DNA of 64,000 nt, from contig NZ_QNRI01000005.1 in the NCBI RefSeq assembly GCF_003315295.1, forward strand, positions 131,845 to 195,844, read 5' to 3'. The stretch is from Paraliobacillus ryukyuensis (GTDB lineage: Bacteria; Bacillota; Bacilli; Bacillales; Amphibacillaceae). The position numbers and the translations under genes were made by a program. The notes under the pieces are model-generated. The model did not search any database and was not told the origin of the DNA. It saw only the letters and a list, made by a program, of their open reading frames with translations. Below, in pieces: positions 52,836-61,196 of this stretch. Numbering within the stretch: position 1 is the first letter of the stretch; each line of letters starts with the position of its first letter.

Positions 52836-53960
52836 TTATAGACTAATATTAGCGGATCTCTTTTGGAAGTCTACGTCAGGATAGTAGGTGTTCTTGACTA
52901 AGACGTTTGGTCCTAAACACTTTACAGCTGGACAATGACAAGATAGTTGCTTCGCGGTTTCTGTTTTTTTCCATCGTTCATATGCAGATTGCAATGTATT
53001 GGTTTGGATATTCCCTAGAGGAGGCACATCGCCAAAATCTGTGACAATAATCTTCCCTGTAAAAATATTTACATTTAAGCGTGATCTTCCATCAGGATCA
53101 TTTCTTACGGTAACATTTTTGCTTTGATATAATTGTTTTAATAGTGATAAATCTTCTTCTGAGTTGCTGCATGGATAAAATGGAAGTGTCCCAAATAACA
53201 TCCATGTATTTTGATCTCGATGGTCTAATAGTCGTTTGATCCCCTGTTTCATTTCAGCAAGACTTAACGTTTCTAAATCTTTTGCAAAGTCAACAGGGTA
53301 CATGGGGTGAATTTCATGTCTGCTACATCCCATTTCAAGCACGTGATCATGAATTTTTTCTAAATATGGGAATGTTCGTCGATTTAACATCGTCTCAGCA
53401 GAAACCATTACTCCTGCTTTCGAAAGCCGTTGCGCATTTTCAACCATTTGATGAAAATATCTTTCTCGATTTTCTGCTGATGGCTTACGCTCCATATTCT
53501 TGAAGCCCGTTTCCACAAACTCTTCTACAGTTCCCCAATTATGGGAGATATGAAGTACATCCAAATAAGGAATAATTGCTTCATACCGACTAAAAGGAAG
53601 CGTTAAGTTCGAGTTTAGTTGGGTTTTTACGCCTCGCTCATGCGCGTATTTCAATAGTGGTAATACATAATCTCTTACTGATTTCTTTGACATCATTGGT
53701 TCGCCGCCGGTAATACTCAATGTTCGTAAATGGATTACTTCATCTAATCGCTTAGTGATCAGTCCCATTGGTAATGATTCCGGATCGATCATGTTCAAAT
53801 CATAGCCAACTGCGCAATGTTCACAGCGCATATTACAAAGTGTTGTGGTTGTAAATTCAATGCTTGACAACACCATTTCTCCATTTATTTCGATATCGCG
53901 ATATGCTTCCCATGGATCGTTAGCTGGGTTCGAATGATTTTTTAATAGATCTAGTTGCAT
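52836..53960 (-). CDS. yfkAB: Radical SAM protein YfkAB (CxCxxxxC type)
   Basis: A 374-aa radical SAM enzyme. The 4Fe-4S cluster for S-adenosylmethionine is bound by CNMRCEHC near residue 45. SITGGEPMM is the SAM-binding GGE motif. The C-terminus has a second motif CHCPAVKC that gives the family its CxCxxxxC name. The substrate is unknown. In B. subtilis the yfkA and yfkB names came from a sequencing split. It stands upstream of the DUF4317 gene on the same strand. Confidence 0.88.
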   Translation of the reverse strand: MQLDLLKNHSNPANDPWEAYRDIEINGEMVLSSIEFTTTTLCNMRCEHCAVGYDLNMIDPESLPMGLITKRLDEVIHLRTLSITGGEPMMSKKSVRDYVLPLLKYAHERGVKTQLNSNLTLPFSRYEAIIPYLDVLHISHNWGTVEEFVETGFKNMERKPSAENRERYFHQMVENAQRLSKAGVMVSAETMLNRRTFPYLEKIHDHVLEMGCSRHEIHPMYPVDFAKDLETLSLAEMKQGIKRLLDHRDQNTWMLFGTLPFYPCSNSEEDLSLLKQLYQSKNVTVRNDPDGRSRLNVNIFTGKIIVTDFGDVPPLGNIQTNTLQSAYERWKKTETAKQLSCHCPAVKCLGPNVLVKNTYYPDVDFQKRSANISL

Positions 53961-54014
53961 GTAAAAAACTCCTTATTTTTATAGATTACTAAACATAACT
54001 TAGCACAAACTGTT

Positions 54015-54983
54015 CTACAACAGGATGTCGTCGGCTTGTTGTACCTCAGTGAGGTGTTTACTAAGAAATGCTGTCAGTCGTTGATAATACGTTTGACTAT
54101 CCGTTTGCCAAGCCAGGCCATGACCTGCTCGGGGTATTAATAGTAACTCTTTCTGGTTTGTGTTAGTAGCTTGATATAGTTTATGAACCATAAAAGTTGG
54201 AACAAACGCATCTTCTTTCCCATGAACATAAAGCATTGGTTTCGTCGTTTTTTTCACTTGGTTCAGGGCAGATGCTTCTTGAAAAGAATAACCTGATTTC
54301 AATTTCGCTAATAAGCTAGTAATATGTAAAATCGGAAAAGCTGGTAAATGGTACATACGTTTCATTTGGTAGCGAAGTTCTTCCATAGCAGATGTATAGC
54401 CACAATCAGCGATAATTGCTTTCACTTGATCTGGAAGCTTTTCTCCGCTAGTCATCATAACTGTAGCTGCCCCCATGGAAACGCCATGTAAAACTATCTC
54501 CATATCATTCCCTAACTGTTGGAGAACTTGAGCAATCCAACGTTGATAATCCAGTCGCTCATGCCAACCAAATCCAATATAATCGCCTTCACTTATCCCA
54601 TGTCCACGTGCATCTGGAACAAGTACATGCATGCCATATACTTCATGATAAAGTCTAGCAAATCCACTCATTGTTTTTGCGTCACCACTATAACCATGTG
54701 CAACAATAGCTACATGGCGCGTTGGTTTATTAGCCTGTAAAAAATATCCATACAAATGTAAATGATCAGGTGTTTGTTGCTGCCATTTAGCAAATTCTTG
54801 ATCATTCCACCATTGCTTATCTTCTTTTGAACTAAGATCTAATTCATCATCGACTTGTAAATCAGGATCTTCCGAAAGAAACGGTTTTTCTCCTCGAGCA
54901 ATTGCAACATGGTAAAAATAAAATCCAGCTCCGACTAAACCAACAAGTACAAGTGTAATTAATCCAATAATAATAGATAACAT
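54015..54983 (-). CDS. Alpha/beta hydrolase with N-terminal membrane anchor
   Basis: A 322-aa hydrolase. One membrane helix at residues 5-27 anchors it, then an alpha/beta hydrolase domain with the nucleophile elbow HGVSMGAAT, the acid Asp in VHGKEDAFVP and the catalytic His in PRAGHGLAW. The VLVPDARGHGISEGD segment is typical. Relatives include B. subtilis YqkD-type esterases. The substrate is not known. Monocistronic. Confidence 0.85.
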   Translation of the reverse strand: MLSIIIGLITLVLVGLVGAGFYFYHVAIARGEKPFLSEDPDLQVDDELDLSSKEDKQWWNDQEFAKWQQQTPDHLHLYGYFLQANKPTRHVAIVAHGYSGDAKTMSGFARLYHEVYGMHVLVPDARGHGISEGDYIGFGWHERLDYQRWIAQVLQQLGNDMEIVLHGVSMGAATVMMTSGEKLPDQVKAIIADCGYTSAMEELRYQMKRMYHLPAFPILHITSLLAKLKSGYSFQEASALNQVKKTTKPMLYVHGKEDAFVPTFMVHKLYQATNTNQKELLLIPRAGHGLAWQTDSQTYYQRLTAFLSKHLTEVQQADDILL

Positions 54984-55132
54984 CGCACTTTCCCCTCTCT
55001 ATAGTGTATTATACCAATTTTTTTATGATTCGTGGAATGATAGTTTAAGATAACCTCTATGTTCACTTGGTTTATGCCTAATGATGAAGGGGTATGCATA
55101 TATTAATGTTTAAATGAAAAGGATGATCGAAG

Positions 55133-56422
55133 ATGGTTAATTACTATGACGTGATTGGAATTGGCATTGGTCCATTTAATTTAAGTTTGGCTGCGTTAAC
55201 AGAAAAAATGGATGATCTAGCGTGTATCTTTTTTGACGATACACCACAAATGGAATGGCATCCTGGTATGTTAATTGAAGGAACTGATTTACAAGTACCA
55301 TTTCTTGCTGATTTAGTTTCGTTTGCTGATCCAACCAATTATTATAGCTATTTAAACTATTTACATATTCATAAACGTCTTTTTCCTTTTTATTTTTTTC
55401 ACAAAATGGAAGTTCCCAGAAAAGAATATAATCATTATTTACAATGGGCAGCAAACAACATTTCTGGACTTCATTTTGGAAAAGAAGTCATCGATGTTAT
55501 GGATAAACAAGATCACTATCAAGTATTTGTCCATAATAAACAGACGAATACCACAGAAGCGTATTTTGCAAAGCATCTGGTAATGGCTACCGGGACGAAG
55601 CCACTTGTATTAGATAATATGAAGGGTTTTCCCAATGAAGATGTTCTACATACTAGTCGGTATTTGTATGAGAAAGAGACATTAATAAAAGCGAAGGATA
55701 TTACACTTGTAGGATCAGGACAAAGTGCAGCAGAAATTTTTTATGATTTATTAGAAGAAAAAAAAGAAAAAGATTTTCAACTAACTTGGTTGACTCGGTC
55801 TGAAGGTATTTTTCAATTAGAAGCTGCAAAGTTAGGACAGGAATTTTTTTCACCTGATTATGTAGATTATTTTCATGAACTTCCGCTAAACAAGCGAAAA
55901 CAGACATTGGATACACTTGATCCATTACGGAAAGGGATTGATTATCAAACCTTAAATGGTATTTATCGATTGCTTTATCACTTTTCAATTGGGAAGAGAA
56001 GTCCAGAAGTCACCATTCAACCTTTAACAGAAATTAAAGCCATCAAACACCATAAAGAAAGCTATCAATTGGATTGTCATCAGTGGCAAGCCGACCTATC
56101 TTTTACCCACCATACCGATAAAGTTATTCTTGCTACTGGGTATCAACCGAATATTCCATCGTGGTTTATCAACCGATTTAAGGATAGCATTAATTGGGAA
56201 GATGACAAGTTATATCAAGTAGATAGAAACTATGCCTTATCTTTTAAAGATAATCGCAAACATCATGTTTACGTTGCTACCAATTTAGAGCATTCACATG
56301 GAACTGCAGCTACGAATTTAGGGCTAGCCGTACAACGTAATATGGAAATTATTAATGACATCACAAATGAAGAAAGATTTGATACCTCTGATTCATTTAT
56401 CTTTCAACAATTTAAACCTTAA
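55133..56422 (+). CDS. Lysine/ornithine N-hydroxylase (siderophore-type, SidA/IucD/PvdA)
   Basis: A 429-aa FAD- and NADPH-dependent monooxygenase that hydroxylates the side-chain amine of lysine or ornithine for hydroxamate siderophores. The FAD motif is VIGIGIGPFNLSLAAL, the NADPH motif is TLVGSGQSAAEIF, and the family ATGYQPNIP and AATNLGLAVQRN motifs are present. FLADLVSFADPTNYYSYLNYL is the substrate loop region typical of lysine hydroxylases. No other siderophore gene is nearby, and I see no convincing Fur box. Confidence 0.88.
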   Translation: MVNYYDVIGIGIGPFNLSLAALTEKMDDLACIFFDDTPQMEWHPGMLIEGTDLQVPFLADLVSFADPTNYYSYLNYLHIHKRLFPFYFFHKMEVPRKEYNHYLQWAANNISGLHFGKEVIDVMDKQDHYQVFVHNKQTNTTEAYFAKHLVMATGTKPLVLDNMKGFPNEDVLHTSRYLYEKETLIKAKDITLVGSGQSAAEIFYDLLEEKKEKDFQLTWLTRSEGIFQLEAAKLGQEFFSPDYVDYFHELPLNKRKQTLDTLDPLRKGIDYQTLNGIYRLLYHFSIGKRSPEVTIQPLTEIKAIKHHKESYQLDCHQWQADLSFTHHTDKVILATGYQPNIPSWFINRFKDSINWEDDKLYQVDRNYALSFKDNRKHHVYVATNLEHSHGTAATNLGLAVQRNMEIINDITNEERFDTSDSFIFQQFKP

Positions 56423-56437
56423 AAAGACTTAATTAAA

Positions 56438-56473
56438 CAAACCACAGGAGATTACTAAACTTCCTGTGGTTTG
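56438..56473. terminator. Bidirectional terminator
   Basis: Perfect 12-bp stem CAAACCACAGGA/TCCTGTGGTTTG with a 12-base loop, between the N-hydroxylase gene and the convergent FMN reductase gene. Confidence 0.8.
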
Positions 56474-56497
56474 TTTTGCATTTTCTATTTCTTAGTT

Positions 56498-57031
56498 TTA
56501 GAGTCCTGCTTGTTGCAACTGCAGCATTTCCTGTGCCAATTGATCCATTCGTTCTACTACCCGTTCGTCAAGAATTTCATTTACATCACTAAAGGCACTA
56601 TTTTCAACAAAAACAGTTGTACTTGGTACTGTACCTTTTAAATATACCAACACTGGCTTAAGGTGATAGTCTGGTACTAAGGCGTGTCGATCAATCGATC
56701 CTGTTGCAACGATCCCTGTAATTTTTCGTTTAAATGCGTCTACTGGTAAATGGTCTAGGAGATTTTTTAATGCACCTGAAATCGACGCTTGATATATAGG
56801 AGTACCGAAAACTAGTATATCAGCGGCTAATAATTTATTAACGACGTCGAAGGTATCATCGTTATAAAAAGCGAGTGGTTCTCCCCGTGCAAATTCTACC
56901 TCCACGTCACGAAGATCAATTAACTCTGTTTTTAGATTGGAGTCATTCTTTTCGAGTGCTTTTAAGGTGTGGTGCACAATTACATTCGTTTTCCAACCTG
57001 CTAATGCTCCTGCTATACCGACTACTTTCAT
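56498..57031 (-). CDS. NADPH-dependent FMN reductase
   Basis: A 177-aa flavodoxin-like reductase. The Rossmann-like start VVGIAGALAGWKTN binds FMN phosphate and the segment FGTPIYQASISGALKNLLDHL is the FMN loop typical of SsuE/chromate-reductase-type proteins. It reduces FMN with NADPH. It lies 21 bases downstream of a RibF-like gene, which fits a flavin unit. The ATG follows AAGGAGATGG. Confidence 0.85.
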   Translation of the reverse strand: MKVVGIAGALAGWKTNVIVHHTLKALEKNDSNLKTELIDLRDVEVEFARGEPLAFYNDDTFDVVNKLLAADILVFGTPIYQASISGALKNLLDHLPVDAFKRKITGIVATGSIDRHALVPDYHLKPVLVYLKGTVPSTTVFVENSAFSDVNEILDERVVERMDQLAQEMLQLQQAGL

Positions 57032-57052
57032 ACTTCCATCTCCTTCTGATCG

Positions 57053-57976
57053 TTATTCATTCTTAGGGTGAGTAACTAAATTAGCTAGCCTCTCTCCATT
57101 TCTTTTATCTAGTTCCATCTGTTTAATTAACGCATCAAGATCTGAGAAATTTTCTTCTTCCCGCATAAAGTGTAAAAAGGACAGGTTCACTTGTTTATCA
57201 TATAGATCACCAGTAAATCCAAGCAGGTGGGCTTCAATTAGATAGTCTTTGCCTGCTACTGTTGGCCGATAACCTGCACTAATTAATACGTTCCAATATT
57301 CTAAGGTGTACTCGTCTTGCTGTATACCAACAAGCCCAAAGTAAACACCCGGTTTTGGGATAACGTAGGCCTGAATTTCTCCAAGATTTATCGTTGGAAA
57401 CCCTAATTTTCTCCCTAATTTTTCACCATGAATGACATGACCAATCACCACGTATGGACGCCCCAACAATGCTTGTGCTTGCTCGACCTGTCCGGAGGCA
57501 AGCAATTGTTTAATTAGTTTCGTTGTCAGTCGCTGCTGATTAATTTGTAATGGAGGAAGTGAAATAACCTCTATTTGTTTTTCTTGTGTAAAATTGATAA
57601 AGTCACGACTTTTTGTTAACTGTTGGTTATCTATCGAACTATTCTCATCGATAATTATTCGCTCAACTGTTAAATTATTTATGGTTAACGTAAGAAGATC
57701 TTTAATTGAGATAACTTGTTCTTTGCTAAGCTGAAACAATTTAGAAACACCATATTGTTGTAATAATTTGTTTCTGGTTAGTTCGGGTGTAATTACTTTT
57801 TCTTTCTTATCTATCGGTAATGGAACTGCTACTATAGTGCCGTCTTCTTCACATAAAGAATTAGCTTCTTGTAGTAGCCTTTGGTGTCCCTTATGCATCC
57901 CGTCAAAATCACTTATCACTAGTGTTACAGGTGAATATGCATTTCCAAATGTAGTATTTAGATTAATTATTTTCAC
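57053..57976 (-). CDS. RibF-like flavokinase with degenerate FMN adenylyltransferase domain
   Basis: A 307-aa two-domain protein. The C-terminal half carries a riboflavin kinase domain with GHVIHGEKLGRKLGFPTINL. The N-terminal half looks like the FAD synthetase nucleotidyltransferase domain, with FDGMHKGHQ, but the TFxPHP motif of RibF reads AVPLPID and the SSTxIR motif reads TTKLIK. The kinase should work; FAD synthesis is doubtful. It is likely a RibF paralogue, with the main RibF elsewhere. The GTG start follows GGGGGAT. No FMN riboswitch precedes it. Confidence 0.75.
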   Translation of the reverse strand: MKIINLNTTFGNAYSPVTLVISDFDGMHKGHQRLLQEANSLCEEDGTIVAVPLPIDKKEKVITPELTRNKLLQQYGVSKLFQLSKEQVISIKDLLTLTINNLTVERIIIDENSSIDNQQLTKSRDFINFTQEKQIEVISLPPLQINQQRLTTKLIKQLLASGQVEQAQALLGRPYVVIGHVIHGEKLGRKLGFPTINLGEIQAYVIPKPGVYFGLVGIQQDEYTLEYWNVLISAGYRPTVAGKDYLIEAHLLGFTGDLYDKQVNLSFLHFMREEENFSDLDALIKQMELDKRNGERLANLVTHPKNE

Positions 57977-58073
57977 TGTTATCCCCCGTTTATGTATGGA
58001 TAGAAATTATTTAGACATACCTTTCCTCTATTATAAGAGGTGTTTTCTAATTATGAAAATGGAAAACAATAAA

Positions 58074-58105
58074 ATTCTCACCCTAAATTGTTTTAGAGTG
58101 AGAAT
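58074..58105 (-). terminator. Terminator of the NAD(P)-binding protein gene
   Basis: 14-bp arms ATTCTCACCCTAAA and TTTAGAGTGAGAAT pair with one G-U, and the minus strand continues TTATTG. Confidence 0.75.
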
Positions 58106-58127
58106 ATCTAATCAAGCTTTCCTTTGT

Positions 58128-58781
58128 TTATTTCATTGAATCAATTGCTTCTTTAATAGAAGTATTACCAGAAATGACTTGAAACGCCTTGCCAATGGTT
58201 GCATCTGTTTGTACTGTCTGTAAGAGCACCTCTGCAACATCTTCTCTTGGAACTTTGTTTGGTTCTACTTTTTCTGCGATTTGTACCTGACCAGTTCCCT
58301 CGTCATTGGTTAGCATACCAGGATGTACAATCGTATAGTCTAAACCAGAATCGCGTAACCATATATCCGCATAATGTTTAGCAGCTACATAAGGGGAGAA
58401 GGAAGCAGGCGCTTCTTGAATCGCTTGACGTGTTGTGTCAAATGAGCTCACCATGACAAATCGCTTTACATTTGCTTGTTTTGCTGCTTCAATTGTTTTA
58501 ACTGCGCCATCTAAGTCAATCAGCATCGTCTTATCTGGCCCTGTACTTGGTCCAGATCCAGCAGTAAACACAACTGCATCCACATCATCAAATGCTTTGG
58601 TTATTGTATTGACATCATCTTCTAAGTCAACAATAATCGTTTTTGCTCCCAAGTCTTCAAAATAACTAACTTGCTCGGCTTTTCGAATCATGGCTTTAGC
58701 AGTTAAACCTTCTGTCTCTTGAATTTTTTTGACAAGTTGTTTACCAATTTTACCATTTGCACCTACAACTAATACGTTCAC
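58128..58781 (-). CDS. NAD(P)-binding oxidoreductase (YwnB/YhfK-like atypical SDR)
   Basis: A 217-aa Rossmann protein of the atypical short-chain dehydrogenase group. The nucleotide motif is GANGKIGKQLV, VFTAGSG is the second loop, and SPYVAAKHYAD has the YxxxK pair. It resembles B. subtilis YwnB and YhfK. The substrate is unknown. The GTG start follows GGAAGGATAA. Monocistronic with its own terminator. Confidence 0.82.
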   Translation of the reverse strand: MNVLVVGANGKIGKQLVKKIQETEGLTAKAMIRKAEQVSYFEDLGAKTIIVDLEDDVNTITKAFDDVDAVVFTAGSGPSTGPDKTMLIDLDGAVKTIEAAKQANVKRFVMVSSFDTTRQAIQEAPASFSPYVAAKHYADIWLRDSGLDYTIVHPGMLTNDEGTGQVQIAEKVEPNKVPREDVAEVLLQTVQTDATIGKAFQVISGNTSIKEAIDSMK

Positions 58782-58949
58782 TTTATCCTTCCTTTCTTTA
58801 AGAATATATTTGTTTTACACCATAATATTGTTCGTTATTTCCTACTATAAAGGATAAGAAATTAACTACTTAATGTCTACTGATATGCTATTGGTTGATC
58901 GTTATAATTAAACTATACCTCAAATCCAAATCATATAAACTATATTGCC

Positions 58950-60086
58950 TTATTTCTTAGATCCTGCTGATCCCATATTAGTCACATTGATTTCAACATC
59001 ATAATTAATTGTGGATGTTGCAAAATAGGCGTTCCAATCTTTTTTAATCTTTTCCCATTTTTTCGGGTACTTCATCCTAAATTGATTGCCAAGTCCAATC
59101 ACATCGGTTTTTAATTCATGTTGTAATTTGTCTGTTGTCTCTTCCGCATATTTTAAAACCTCTTCTTCCACTAGATCTTCAAACTCTTCTATATATTTTT
59201 CATCAAATGCATCTCCCGGGAACTCCCAATCTTCCGAAATCCAGCCGTCTGCCGTTATTTTTACGTCAAATGTAACTGTATCCTTATGTAATGTAGGAGC
59301 AATCTTCGAGCTTAAATGCTTTACTTCATAAATAGCAACTTGACCTGATTTATGATGAATTTTGATCGTTCCACCTTGTTTTTCTCCTTTAATCCAATTA
59401 ATGCCCTGTAGGTCTTGCTCATTCAAGGATCCGATTAATTTTTGTTCTTTACCGTTAATAACTCCTGCCCCCTTTAATTGAAGGCTATTATTTTCTCCTA
59501 TCGTCACGTTAGGCATTAAGAAACTTTGACTAGACATCAAGTCAGCAGATAGATCAATAAGAGACATCGAAGATATCAATTTCATCGTGCTTTGCTCATT
59601 GTCAGAAATGCTATCTATATAGACACTAGGAATTTCACTATCATCACTAACATTCAAAATTTCCTCTGCTTTTTTATCAGTCAAAAAAATCTTTGGACTC
59701 AATCTTGATACATTATCTCGAAAAATTTGATCCAGTATAAACGATAATTTATAATTTTCTGCTAGTTCTTGATCAATAATAATAACTTTTAGGTGATGTG
59801 TATAAATCGGATTTGGTAATTTAGTAGCACCATCACGTATGATTTCATGAACTGCTTCACCTTCTGAAATATAGTTCTGATAAATACTTTGACCTGAACC
59901 AGACTCCGTACTACTTATTATGGTAGGAATTTGATAAATTAACTTAATTTTTTGTTGATCAGATGAATCAAATCCCATTCCTAAGACAAGTGTTAATTCT
60001 TCAATATCTTTATTATCCCAACATCCAGATAATACACAAAGAAAAAAAAGGGACATAACAACGATATAGAATTGTTTTCGCTTCAT
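58950..60086 (-). CDS. GerAC-family germinant receptor lipoprotein (second operon)
   Basis: A 378-aa subunit C of a second GerA-type receptor. The signal peptide ends LSGCWDN, and LPNPIYTHHLKVIIIDQEL is the typical first-domain segment; the C-terminus has the VIGLGNQFRMKYP family motif. It lies just after gerAB, its ATG at 60086 overlapping the end of that gene by context. It is last in an A-B-C operon, the usual order, unlike the other operon in this window. Confidence 0.88.
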   Translation of the reverse strand: MKRKQFYIVVMSLFFLCVLSGCWDNKDIEELTLVLGMGFDSSDQQKIKLIYQIPTIISSTESGSGQSIYQNYISEGEAVHEIIRDGATKLPNPIYTHHLKVIIIDQELAENYKLSFILDQIFRDNVSRLSPKIFLTDKKAEEILNVSDDSEIPSVYIDSISDNEQSTMKLISSMSLIDLSADLMSSQSFLMPNVTIGENNSLQLKGAGVINGKEQKLIGSLNEQDLQGINWIKGEKQGGTIKIHHKSGQVAIYEVKHLSSKIAPTLHKDTVTFDVKITADGWISEDWEFPGDAFDEKYIEEFEDLVEEEVLKYAEETTDKLQHELKTDVIGLGNQFRMKYPKKWEKIKKDWNAYFATSTINYDVEINVTNMGSAGSKK

Positions 60087-60091
60087 ATGTT

Positions 60092-61183
60092 TCACTCACT
60101 TTTTAAGCCTCTTAATTTTGTGATAATTAATAAAAATATAGGAATAACTAAGGAAAAACTTATACTTATGTATCCGATCACGCTTCCTAAACTAGATAAT
60201 TGATTCAAATCAGACGGTGCTAAAGCAACAACATATAAAATAGGGAGAAGAAAATAAACAGTTTTTTTATACTTTAACTTGAAGATATCCGCTACTCCTA
60301 AAGCAGCAATATAATGACAGACGGCATACGTTGCAAAAATTTGAATGATCCAAACAACAAGAAAAACAGACTCAAATCGTTCGATAAAGACACCCTTAAA
60401 TTCATACGATTGAATCAACGATAATGTTGGCCATGTCTCTACTTGCAGACGTTCTACTGAGAATACACCCGTAGTGATGATTATGGTGACAAAATAAATG
60501 AATACAGTGAGAAACACACCCCACCGCAAAACTTTTGTCGCTTGTTTTGGCCGTTTCATAAACGCAATCCAAACGAGCAAAAACTCCATTCCACTATTCG
60601 TTAGCAAGGTTGGTACTAATCCTTTTATGATTGGCATCACTCCATTACCTAAAACAGGACGCACATTATCAATTTCAAAATTTACTATACCAAGCATAAC
60701 AACAAGCAAAAATATAAAAATCGTTATAGGATAAATAAATTCAAATAATCTGGCCATCGCATTAATTCCACCAGCAAGCAGATAAGTGCCAACCCATAGC
60801 ATACAGATCATTAAGACTGACAGCGGGGTGCCTTCGAGCAAATAAAATTTAGTAACCTCCCCCATTGCTCTTATTTCGAAACTCCCTAACAAGATCGCAT
60901 AAATGATAAATCCCAAGCTTAATCCCCATCCTAAATACTTGCCAACAATTATTTGATTGAATTGAAAAAAAGTCTGTTTCGGAAATTGTTGGCTCAATTT
61001 AACGACAAACAGACCGGACAAAAAAGTAATTAATCCTCCTAGAATGACAGACATCCACATATCTGGCGTTCCAACATCGGTTGCTAACGCACGTGGAAAT
61101 GTAAACGAACCTACCGCAACGAGCGTTGATCCAAGAATAGCGAATGTTTGCGTTGTCGTGATTTGATTCGTTCCAATATTCAT
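60092..61183 (-). CDS. GerAB-family germinant receptor permease-like subunit (second operon)
   Basis: A 363-aa membrane subunit with about ten helices, N-terminus ITTTQTFAILGSTLVAVGSFTFPRALA. The permease-like fold probably binds the germinant. It follows gerAA by 13 bases and precedes gerAC by five, so the three are cotranscribed. It is only weakly similar by eye to the GerAB at 4198-5283, suggesting a different ligand. The ATG follows AGAGGAACG. Confidence 0.88.
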   Translation of the reverse strand: MNIGTNQITTTQTFAILGSTLVAVGSFTFPRALATDVGTPDMWMSVILGGLITFLSGLFVVKLSQQFPKQTFFQFNQIIVGKYLGWGLSLGFIIYAILLGSFEIRAMGEVTKFYLLEGTPLSVLMICMLWVGTYLLAGGINAMARLFEFIYPITIFIFLLVVMLGIVNFEIDNVRPVLGNGVMPIIKGLVPTLLTNSGMEFLLVWIAFMKRPKQATKVLRWGVFLTVFIYFVTIIITTGVFSVERLQVETWPTLSLIQSYEFKGVFIERFESVFLVVWIIQIFATYAVCHYIAALGVADIFKLKYKKTVYFLLPILYVVALAPSDLNQLSSLGSVIGYISISFSLVIPIFLLIITKLRGLKSE

Positions 61184-61196
61184 ATCGTTCCTCTTT

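Noticed and set aside
55040..55130. Fur box before the N-hydroxylase
   Set aside because: TGATAGTTTAAGATA shows only a half match to the Fur 7-1-7 pattern; the second half fails.
55176..55988. Minus-strand frames inside the N-hydroxylase gene
   Set aside because: The plus-strand frame carries the FAD and NADPH motifs; the opposite frames have no starts with ribosome sites.
57977..58073. FMN riboswitch ahead of the RibF-like gene
   Set aside because: The region is short, AT-rich, and lacks the conserved RFN elements.
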